Shown: positions 46,101-56,122 of the stretch, one piece after another
Layout of the letters: every line of letters begins with the position of its first letter
How positions within the stretch are numbered: the stretch's first letter is position 1
Assembly: GCA_019059635.1 (NCBI GenBank)
Contig: JAGVRJ010000010.1
Span: 1,428,501 to 1,492,500 of the forward strand
Direction: 5' to 3'
Length of the DNA: 64,000 nt
Origin: Proales similis
Taxonomy: Eukaryota; Rotifera; Eurotatoria; Ploima; Proalidae
The notes under the pieces: generated by a model
Database searches by the model: none
Seen by the model: the letters and a program-made list of their open reading frames with translations, nothing else
Told to the model about the DNA's origin: nothing
Position numbers and translations under genes: made by a program

Positions 46101-48827
46101 TTTGAACTAAACGAGAATATTCGTTTATTACACGAATGCAACAGATTGCAAATTCAAAGCCAAACTCACAGCCACGCCTTGGACGAATCTGCGCACTGCG
46201 CTCGAATCGCATCGACCCAAGTTCTGGGCTCATCGCTCCTGTTCGACTCGTCTAGTGAGTTTTTTGAAACAGTCGACTACCAGCAGGCGCCTTACGAGTT
46301 GGATTCAGCCTCGCCAGCGGTCGTTGAGTTCGGCGTTGGACTGAAAATGGCCGAGCATGGCCACATCAACACTCTGGCTCGAGAAAAAGAGGTCAGAATT
46401 GAGCGCCAATTGGAACAAGCAACGGAGCTCATGCCGCTCTATGAAGTGCATAGGGCCACTGAACGTCGAGAGACGAACAATTTGAGCGATCAAGTAGACG
46501 AGAAGCTTCTTCTCTGGCTCAACTATCCCACTCTAAGACACGAGTCCAATGGGCCGATCGAACAAGCCGAGTCGATCGATGATAAACTTGACCATTTGTA
46601 CGAGAGAGTTCGATCGAACGGTCGAACGCACGAGCTGGACGAAACTGTCAGTGCCCTTGAGAAGCATTTGAGTCTGTTCTTCACAACTCACGAGCATGTC
46701 GATTTGAGCCAAGAGCTCTTGTCCACACTGCCACAGGCTCGGCCGGAGATTCAACGCCTCGTGCTGACGAGCTCCACACGTAGCCATCGCAGCGAGAGCG
46801 AGATTTTCATTCGAAATGCGCCCGTTCAAGTCGAACTTGCCTCCGGCGCTTGGGAGCTTGAGTCTTCACAAGATTTCTCAGACCAGATTCAGCTTCAGAC
46901 ATCTACGCCCGTTCCGATCGAAGAAGAGGACATCATGCAACAGGCAGCGCAGAACAGCATGACTCAAATCTATCAGCTCGCCGAAAAGCTTGAACTTGAC
47001 CTTGAGCAGCCTGTGGTGAGCGAGGACGACGCGGCTGGAGCCGTTTCGGCAGACGTGACCATAAGTGCGGAGCCGACCATCGAGCTCGAAAGTTGGAAAA
47101 TTGTGACCGGCGAGCAGCCGAGTGCAGCCGCCTCGGCTTTTCGTGCTCAGGTTTTATCTCGGCCTCGCGATTTCCTATCGCATCCAAGTTCGGACGAAAG
47201 TGTCGAGGAAGAGATTGAAGTTGTTCACATTCAAACGATCGATTTCACAACTGAACAAGAGGAAGAGAGCTACAACCATTCAGAGCAATTACACACTCAA
47301 ATCTTGCCGTCAAACGTAACGTGCCAGCAGTTGAACGAAAGCAGCCTCGAGGCCTGGGAGATGGTCGAACGCGCCGAGGTTGAAACTTGCTCGGCCAAGC
47401 CGGTTGTACCCGAAGCAGCCCTGGCCATCACGCAGAACGAGTCGGTCTACTGGGAGCGTGATGAGACAATTCGGTCGTTGGAGCAGGAAACCAGTTCGGT
47501 TCTATATCATCCAGTTCAAATGCAAGCCGAGTCAGAGCAGAGCGAGGAGAGAAGCCCTGTCATTCAAGCCGAGGCCGAACAAGCCCAGAGACTGGGCTCA
47601 GTCGAGCACGAAGCTTTACTTATGGAGAATTGTGTTGGCGAGTATTTGGTGGTCGAAAAGAGAGAGAATGCGGTGATGCTTGCGCAAGAGGCAGCAGGAC
47701 CTTTCAACTTGATCGAGCAGTATGATCCGTTCGTGCTGAGCAGCACTGATTCGACCATAGAGCTTGACTCGCCGCCTAACGAAAGAGCGGAGGAGATCAG
47801 GCCGGTGCTTGACGAACTGCATAATCGAGTGAACACCACGCCGGAGCCGAGAGCGCTCGGACTGGCATTCACCACTCAGCTGGCGGACGATAGTTTTGCG
47901 TCCGATGCTGAGCTTGATCACCAGAGCTGGAAAGCAGAGCCGCAGTTAGTGCCCAAACGAGCAGGCCTTGTTGTCGAGCAGAGCGAAGTTGCCCACTGGG
48001 AGGCCATCTCGAGCATGTCCAAGTCGTCGAATCAAGTTTATGAGATAAAAGTCGGTCGATCGACGCCCAACGACGAAGCAGCAATGAGCGAGGCCGAGTC
48101 GACCAGCACCGAAGGCAGCAGTCGAGCTCAGCTTCTTGAAACGGTCGAAGTTGTCACTCATCACAATCCCGATTTCAGCGACGAGGATGTCCGCGTGCAC
48201 AAGGTAGACGTGCAACGGCTCAAGTTGAAGGAAAAGCCGGCCACCGAGAACAGCAAGTATCGGGTCAAGTTCACTCAGCGAGAGCTGCTCGATTTGGCCT
48301 CGAGGCAAGAAGAGGAAGAAGACCGAGTCGAGTCGAAGGGCAGACTTGAGCTTGAAAAGCGTCCGCAGTATTCGTTTGCGAACAAATTCACCAAACAGGC
48401 GATTGAGTCGTCGCCAAGTCAAACAGGAGGTCAGTCGTCCATGGATCTGAGCGTGCCCGATATTGATTTGGCTCGCATCTCGACCTTGAGCATGAATGAC
48501 ATTGTTGAATCTCTACGGCAACACCATCGACAGCTGAGCCAACAGTTTATTGATCTAGATCCGAGTCATTCGAACGAAGAGAATGAAAACTACGCGCTTG
48601 AGCAAATTGATGATAATTGCGGCCCGACTATCAGAGACGTTGATAGTCGCCAAGAGGAGGGCACCAACGAAAATGAGCATTTCGCCTCGGGCAATCGAAC
48701 CTCATTGGACCAGGTCAACAGCAGCAGCAGCCACGATTCAAAGCCAATGCCACACGAGAATGATGATTATCATTCACAAATAGCCCAAGTAATGAAAGAT
48801 TGTTGTTTACTTGTCAAAAGCGTTTAG
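40127..48827 (+). CDS. Giant disordered protein 1 with a repeated module
   Basis: I do not recognise this gene. Two huge exons, 40127-44975 and 45037-48827, are joined by a clear 61-nt intron (TTCG|GTGAGT to TTTAG|GTCGAG) and give 2879 residues; with the 5' exons, about 2967. If those exons are wrong, the first in-frame ATG is 40451. Most of the sequence is Glu/Ser/Gln/Pro-rich with almost no hydrophobic clusters, so it is probably disordered. The exception is a module of about 45-60 residues repeated four times in the first third (40729-40910, 41251-41400, 41801-41925, 42508-42690). Its hallmarks are LYDVRREHIRFYAG followed by FTTDDIQDLYMPWALDNYK. There is no signal peptide or membrane segment. 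A structural or scaffold role, as in muscle or cytoskeleton, is only a guess from size and composition. Confidence 0.75.
40729..42690 (+). repeat. Four degenerate copies of an unknown protein module
   Basis: Copies lie at about 40729-40910, 41251-41400, 41801-41925 and 42508-42690. Copy 1 has YLYNKRQSDLRRF and FTTEDVDDIYMPKQLDMFEK. Copy 2 has VYDVRRGLIRATNKY and SKAESVYLPWMLQNQ. Copy 3 has RREEIRHSLGLL and FSYEDTLDLASPQMFEKYK. Copy 4 has LYDVRREHIRFYAG and FTTDDIQDLYMPWALDNYK. The shared pattern is an amphipathic Arg-rich helix, a Ser/Thr plus acidic turn, then (L/I/V)Y(M/L)P and a charged helix. The DNA copies have diverged, so the duplication is old. Confidence 0.6.
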
Positions 48828-51800
48828 AAAGTAGAAAGCTCGTGCGTTGTGACTGTCCGTCCCTTTGCCTCTCTTTTCCTTGCCAGTCAAAAGGTGGCCT
48901 CCTCCTCCGCCCTGGTCTGGTCTCGTCCCCCATTCCCTGCCCATTCCACACTCTTCTTCTATCCTCCCTCTCTCTCCGTTCTCATTTGAATAATTCTCTC
49001 TTCAACCGAAATTAGAAGCGAAGAAGCGCCTCGCAAAAGGTAGTAATTGTGTAAATCAACACAACTGGCTCTGATCAATTGAATGTAGATCGATTCCCAA
49101 TCACTTTACTTGTCTCTATTATTATTAAGTTTGTTTATATTTGATTCGCCGCTCAGCTCACTAATGCTCGTGTGTCCATTTTGCCCTTTGATCCGTCAAG
49201 TTCTATCTGAGTTAACCAGCTCGGCGACATTTCAGTCATCAGGCTTATGTCGGACAGTAGATTAATAAAAGAGAGAGAGAGCAGCACGAATTCGCTGGTT
49301 CGTTGTTCATTCATTTGATAAGAAAATGCTGCTCCGAGTGTACGACAGCTACTTCTATTAGTCATTCGGCTACAGGCACGATCGACCACTCAGTGTCTGT
49401 CTGGCTCGCTCGGCCGCTTTAAATGCTCGCTACTTGGATTAGACACACACGCACGCGTGGACGATGCGCTGCTTGTAATCTAATCTAATTGCACACGCTC
49501 AAGTTCAATCCCACCAGAGGGAGGCTGTGTCGATCTGTGCTGAGATTAGACTCATTTCGAGCACCTTCTCATCTCAGTCGAGCGTCTTTTCGATTTTAGT
49601 CTCCACCTAGCCGGCCAGATTGAATAATCCACCACGGCGCGCGCTTAAGACGAACGAAAAGCCCAAAGAATTGAATGATTTTGTTCTGCCTTGTTGCCTT
49701 GTGCTCGCTAATCCTCGAAGCAAACACTTGGCCGACTACTGAATGACCATTTTTATCATGACCAACCATCACGACGGCTATTGTCTTTTCTGAATGAGCA
49801 GCTCGCGCGCTCAACTCGAACAGATCTCGCTCATTTAATTGCTTCTGGCGTGTGATTTGCTCAGCAAAGATTAACAGACGTTTGTTACTAAATTGGCGCT
49901 CGCTTTTCTTGTTCACTTGCGCTCCTCGTTTGTTCATTCGATTAGCCAGTCGATCACTTTGCTGCTCGCTCTTTATTTCTCTGTCTTTCTCTGTGCTCCT
50001 TAGAGTTCACTCGATGATGCGTCCTAAAGTTGCCTGCTCACCTCTGGTCACTAGGCCAGTCGAGTCGCTAGGCTGCTCTCGCGCGTGTTTCATGTTTGCT
50101 CAGACGTGTTTACATTAATGAACTTGCCTGATCGACGACAATTGTATTCGTTTGCTCTTTGCTAGTTCACTTGGTCATTCGCTTGACGAAGCATTCAAAA
50201 AGCCATTCGATCGACCGACCGAGTAGCTCAGCCAGGAAAAAACAAGGCAACAAACGAGGCTTGTTAGGCCTTAATGAAAATGCAACACGACTGACGCTTC
50301 TCCGGCCTGCTGCTTTATCAATATGCAACTTCTCATCCCGCTCACGAGGATGACCTAGTGAGAGAAGGCTCGTCCATCCGTCCTCGCATCTCGTCGAGCA
50401 AGTGTTCACTTCGTTCGAGTACACGAATTTAATTAGGTCTTGGAAGCCCTTGAGCTCCTCGCATCCTCTCCTCACTTGACTCTACTTTTTCTTCTCATTC
50501 ATGACGCTTTATTTTCTTTGGCACTGACTTGAATGAATGTGAGTGGGGATCCAATGAGCATCCAATGAGCGGCCTCGCCTCTTTGCCTCGAAGAAGAAAG
50601 CGCACTCAAATCTGAAATGTAAATGCGAAAAGAACTCAGCCAGGCAGGCAGGCTCAATAGCTCAATAGCTAAATGGAAGCAGTGAAAAGGCCAGCTAAAG
50701 CCAGCCTTATTCGAGCAAAATTTTCTTTATCGAGTCGCCCTTGGGTTAATATCGACCCGAATTCGACACACCGATTGTATCGTTTCTTATCAAGAGTCAA
50801 GTTTCATTTAGCCGAATAGACTGTGGCCAGAGATGACACTCTCAAAGTAGTCTTCATTTGAGTTAATCCAGCCAGCCACGACGTCTGGCCTCCCCCCGCA
50901 AAATGAACTTGGCCAGTCCAGATCTGAGTCGAATATGACAGCAGGAGATTAAGACTTGGGTTCATTGCTCATGCAAATCGTTTACTGGCCCACTTTGGGC
51001 ACGTCACTCAGCCAATTGCAACTTTGAGCCGACATTTCGTTTTTTTCTTCCCGCTCGCCCTTCTCGTTTTGCCTGCCGCCCGGCCTCCTTCACCCTGTCG
51101 GTCTCCACCGCTGCCCATTGCATAGCCCAATGGGTCTTTTACCTCTCTTTTATCTTCACCATTCAACTCCGTGTTGTTCTTTTTGGGCAAATATTTGCCC
51201 AAGTCGTTGATAGGTCGGCCGCTCACCGATCACTTCGTTGTCAAGTTCTCGTGGTCTGCCCGGCACGGGCGGGCAACACACAGTCATTAATTAATTGCTG
51301 TTTGTCGTCGAGCTAATTACAAATTTCAAATAGATAAGTGAAAATCAAGGCGTCGGTGGCGGCTCACTGTCATTCTCATCGCCGTCATTACCAAACGCGC
51401 CTGTTTGATTTGACCTCAATTCGTTTCCACGTTTTCTTCTAGGTGGACGAGATTCGCGCGTCCGTCCCATCTCAATTTTTGGTTTATGGTCAACTTGACG
51501 ACCGCATTCGAGCAATTTCCATTTTTCTTCTTATCTGCGCACAGTTGCTCTAGTTGTTTTATTTGGCGGTGTTGTTGACATCCATTTGACGCTGAGCTAG
51601 ATGCGAATTGCGGACAGAATACAGCCACACGACAATTTGAAACAAATCGGACTGCAATCGATAAACCGCGGGCAGTTTGTGTGAATCAAGTGCAAACTGC
51701 ATCCAGCAAGCCAACCAGCGAGCCACACTTGATTGCGGTCGATCGTCTTCGTAGTTGGTCATTTCGTTTGTTGAATGGTGCTCACAACACACTTGACACC

Positions 51801-51858
51801 ATCAAAGCAAACACCACCACCAGCTGCAGCAGGTGGGCCGGTCTCACGCTCCAGAGAA
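48828..51858. other. Noncoding interval between the two giant genes
   Basis: About 3 kb with a plausible poly(A) signal (AATAAA, 49264-49269) about 440 bp after the first giant ORF, CT-rich stretches, a small duplication of ATCCAATGAGC near 50550-50571, and AT-rich spacers. No convincing exon or RNA gene was seen on either strand. Confidence 0.4.
49264..49269 (+). terminator. Poly(A) signal AATAAA, giant gene 1
   Basis: First AATAAA after the stop at 48827; assignment is tentative. Confidence 0.35.
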
Positions 51859-54800
51859 ATGAAATTTGCCCGCTTCAAGAGGTTCAAGCATAAGATAATC
51901 ATCCGTCAGGTTTGCTCCGTCGCTCCCAATTGTTTTGTTTTTGTGCCCGGCGAGGTTCACACTCCCATCGGCCTGTAGCCCGACTGCCTTTTGTCCCGAG
52001 CACGAGCTTTCACCTCTCCCTCCCTGTCCATCTCTCTCTCTCTCTCTCTCATCAATTTATTTTACGCAATCGCTTTCTCGCTCTTCTCCTATTTGCATCG
52101 CCAAGTCGATTTACTAACCAGCATTTGAAAATGAAGGAGTCGGCCACAATCGAACTGAGCACCGAAATAAAGAAAACGATCGATGAGCGGTACCAGCCAA
52201 GCGATGAGTCGGGCCCGAGTAGCGGTCGTAGTGGCCGCTTGGTCGACGACAGCATGCGACACTTCCTGGACAATGTAGCCAGTCAGGCGGCACAGGCGGT
52301 CTACGCAGAGCCGAGCAGCGACGAAGAGACCAGCATCCAGGAGACTATCAATGTGAACGACGTGCTGACCGAGGCCGGTCGTATTTGCCGTGAGTATCAA
52401 GTAAACGAGTTGTGTGACCAAGAGCTGGCCGGCGAGGCGAGAGCCATGCAATCGCCCGTACGCGCCTGTCACACGACGTCGTTTGTTCAGACGAACGTGG
52501 CGTCTGATTTGCTCGACTTCGATCAGTCGGTCGAGGTCACCGGCTCGGTGCTGGTCGATCAATTGACCGAGATGGACGTGATGAACAGTCTCTACGAGCG
52601 GTGGAGCCACGAGCAGTTCAGCGCATTCGATTCTATAAGACGCAACGAGGCGGTCCAAATAGAAGAGAATAAAAGCCCTCTCTCGTCGTTGGTCAGCTTT
52701 TCACTTCCCAAATCGAACGAGCCCAAACGCCTGTCCAACATCAGCACCTTTTACGCTGGCCTGCAAGCGTGTCACTTGGACGACGCAGTTCTGATTGTGA
52801 ACGAGAACGAGCAAACAGCCAAACAGGCGGCCGGCCGACCGGAGCCGATTCAGATTAAACAAGAAGAGAGCCGAGTCGAAGAAGATGAGATCAAGAGACG
52901 AACTGAACAGGCCAGAACTCAGTACAGCAAGCTGATCCAAGAAGCTGACTTGGCAGCTGCCGAAGAGCAAGAAATGAGCGGAAGTGACAGCTCAGAGCAT
53001 TTGAGTCAAGCGGCCGAGGCTGTGGTCATTGCCGGCTCGCAGCCGAGCGAATCGAGCGCGCTGGAAGCAAAGGGCAAAAGCGAGACGTCGTCGAGCTCAC
53101 CGTCGTCCGACAGCCTGGAGAGCATTCAGCGCTACGAGCGTCCGCCCAAGCACGAAATGAAGGCGGCCTGCGCGGATGCGCTTCTCAAGCAAGACGAGGC
53201 GCAGGCCTTGTTCGCCTCGTCCAACAGCGACGATGTCGACTCTCTTGACGGCTGCGAGTCGAAGAGCGACCATTCAATGGTGTCGAGCGTCGACTCGCTG
53301 CAGCAAATGAAACAGTGTGTTAAAGAGGCGCTCGAATACCGGGCCGAGGAGGCGACCGCTTTCACCCATTTGGACGAGATGACGGACGTGAGCGAGGAAG
53401 AGGCGCATCGATTGTTCGAGACCGAGCGTCAGCTTGAGCAGCAAGCGCCCTTGAACGAGTCGAGCAGTTCGTCGAGCAGTCCCTCCACAGACATGAGCGC
53501 AATGAAGCGTGAGCGCAAACTCCCGCTTAGACGCGAATCGTTCGAGCTCGCTCAGCAGAAATCGGTTCCCAAAGCGCTCTCGCCCATCGTGATGAGCAAC
53601 CTGAGCCGAGAGCGCTCGCTCAACCAGGCACGGCGACTGCTCACCGAATTGAAGCCAGAGCAGGCACCGACCGGCCTCAGCAAGGGTCTCTCAAGCGCGT
53701 CTATCGAGTCAAACAGCGACTCGTCAAGTGACAGCTCAATCCTCAGACGCAACTACGCCATCTTGAAGCGCAAATCGAGTGAAAAGTCCGAATCGAGCCG
53801 TGCAGAGGCTCAATTCACATCTAAACTAGAACCGAGTCTGACTGCGCCCAACAACTTGTCGACTGACACTGCGCCGAGCAAAATCAAAGTGGTCAAGCGA
53901 AATAGAGCGAATCGGCCCAGCCAACCGACGAGCATCAACACCGACTCCTCACGCGCCCGTTCGGTCTCGCCTTCCGCTGGTCTGATTAGGCGCGACGTGA
54001 TCGAAACTGTGCAGACCATCACCACGTCAATGTCGTTTGTGATGAACAAAAGCGTTGATTTGATTACTCGCGTGAAACCAGACGCGAGTTCGTCTCCTCA
54101 TATGAGCCGGCGCGACTCGCCGTCCAGCACGGCTCGTTCTCAGCCTCAACTAAACGCCACAAGCAGCAGCAGCAACTCTTCGGATTCCAATTTCACCGTG
54201 ATCCCGATTACGTTCCAGAGCCGATGCCGATCAGAGCCAAGACTTGCTGCATCGGGCGCTCCTCGAGCGACTTCGTCGCCTGTGAAACCTAAGCCCCAGC
54301 AGCACGAGCCGCAAAGGCGTCAACAGACGAGAAGTCGAATTTCGTTTCACAAATACGACAGCAATGAAATAATTGCGATTGTGGACGTGCCAGAGGCGTA
54401 CGAGACAAACACGGTGGCAGGCGTGAATCGAGCCGAGTGCGGCCGAGGCGACGATTGGAAAAGTGAGCCGAACCTGAGCGGCCCTGACCGCTGGCGCATG
54501 TGGCCCGAGTACGCCGTCGAGCAAGAGGTCGATGTAAGCTTTCAGTCGTCGCCGTCGAACGTCGATCGGGTTTGGACACGGGAGCCGAGCGACAACGAGC
54601 GAATCAAGTTCGAAATTGAAATCGAACGCAGACCGGCAAGTGCTCGAGAGCCGCTGCATACACGGGCTCGACTTGACGGCCAGCCGGTGCAGATGAGACG
54701 AGAGCCGAACGGACGCATCTCAATCGAGAACATCCATCTCATGCCTGGCAACGAGCTGGTCATTCAATCTGACTGCAGACACCGCTGCAGCGAGCACGAG

Positions 54801-55817
54801 ACGACCACCACACGAATGTCGAGCGGCTATTTTAGCGGCGACGAGTTTAGATTTACATCTAACGAGCCTTATTTGACGGCGTTTGCGAGCACCAAATCGT
54901 CGCCTACTTGGTCGAATTCGACCGAAGACTCGACAGGACACCGGTTCGACGTGGCCAGATTTCTCGGCCAGCCGCGGTCTAGTCGGAGTGCGCGAGACAG
55001 CGCCCTAGACGAGTTCGACCAGCTCTACAAGAGCATCAGACTCGACGAGTGCGAGCAGCGAGTAAAGAGATCCGCTCGTCCGATGTCGATGTTCGATGAC
55101 AAGGCGATGCAAGCCCAAGCCGACCCTCTGCGAGACGACATGGCCATTCGCAGTCGCCTAAAGCAGCTACCCATTCATCGGCTGGACAGTCGCCCGGCGC
55201 ACAATCTCTCGCCGCCCAGTGCCCGTCGCTCGCTCTCAATGGGAAATCTCTGCTCACACGACGGCAGTCGACCTCGCCAAGCCCAAGTGATTGTGCCAAG
55301 TCCGACCAGTGCCGACTATCTGAGAGACAAGACTCGCGAGAGCGTTCTCATGAACGTCATTCTGAACAAGAACATTGAAGACGCAGAGATCAGTCAAATT
55401 CTGTACGACGACATGGCCTACCGGATGCTGCGCAAGGACGCCGAGGCGAGCAAGTACGCCCAGCTCAAGTCGCGCCTGCCTCGGCAGTGTCAACTCAGCG
55501 GTCCCGCTCACCAGACACTGCCCATCTACGAGATGTGCAAGAGCCGAGTCGAGCAGCAAGCCTGTCCGAAGAGCGTCAAAATGATCAAGCAAAGAGACGC
55601 CAATCTAAAGCAGTTCAGACGTCAACAGCAACAGCACCACTCACAGCAACGACATCAGCAGCAGCACCAGCATCAAACAAAGCAAACGAAGCAAACGAAG
55701 CAAACGCTTTTCAATCAAAGCAACTCAAATGGCCAACAGACAAACAGCAGCCTAAACGAACCGATCTACGAGAGTCTAGACAACTTCTCCAGCAATTTTG
55801 ACGAAATGCAAATCTAG
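51859..55817 (+). CDS. Giant disordered protein 2
   Basis: I do not recognise this gene. The main exon is 52122-55817, open and in frame from ATG 52131. A small upstream exon 51859-51909 (MKFARFKRFKHKIIIRQ) ends phase 0 at CAG|GTTTGC and fits the acceptor ACCAG|CAT at 52121, giving 1248 aa with a 212-nt intron. The first 600 residues are acidic and Ser-rich with Glu/Ala helical stretches (MKQCVKEALEYRAEEATAF). The middle is Ser/Arg/Pro-rich with possible phosphosites (RARSVSPSAG). Near 1080-1135 an ordered-looking helical block appears (YLRDKTRESVLMNVILN, LYDDMAYRMLRKDAEASKY). The C-terminus has Gln/His runs and a KQT repeat, ending PIYESLDNFSSNFDEMQI. No membrane segment. Function unknown; a cytoskeletal or junctional scaffold is possible but unproven. 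Confidence 0.7.
55680..55706 (+). repeat. 9-bp coding tandem repeat (AAGCAAACG x3)
   Basis: Three perfect copies of AAGCAAACG encode the KQTKQTKQT stretch near the C-terminus of giant protein 2, adjacent to CAG/CAC-rich Gln/His codons. Confidence 0.9.
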
Positions 55818-56122
55818 ATTATGAACTCATCTAGAGTATATTTCGACTGGCCATTACTGCGGTCGCACAGTGGCAAGCGGTCAATTCCTATTTTCTAACT
55901 GTAAATTAAACCGAGAAAATGTTCAGCCGAACAAATGATCATGATGCAAAATTACAAATTTATTTAAATAATCGAAATATAAATGATTCAATTGTAATTG
56001 CCAGCCGTAAATGATTCAATTGGGTTTGATTGATGTTTCATTTCTCGTGTCATTTCATTTCAATTTAAGGTCGCATTGATTGATTTGACGGTAGCCGACG
56101 ATTGATTGACTGATCGACCGAC
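55818..56122. other. Convergent 3' region of giant gene 2 and DENND5
   Basis: 305 bp between two stops. TTTATT at 55959-55964 is a minus-strand AATAAA suited to DENND5. For the plus strand the closest candidate is ATTAAA near 55905. A 15-bp direct repeat TAAATGATTCAATTG occurs at 55980-55994 and 56008-56022. Confidence 0.5.
55959..55964 (-). terminator. Poly(A) signal AATAAA, DENND5
   Basis: Minus-strand AATAAA about 160 bp beyond the DENND5 stop codon. Confidence 0.5.
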
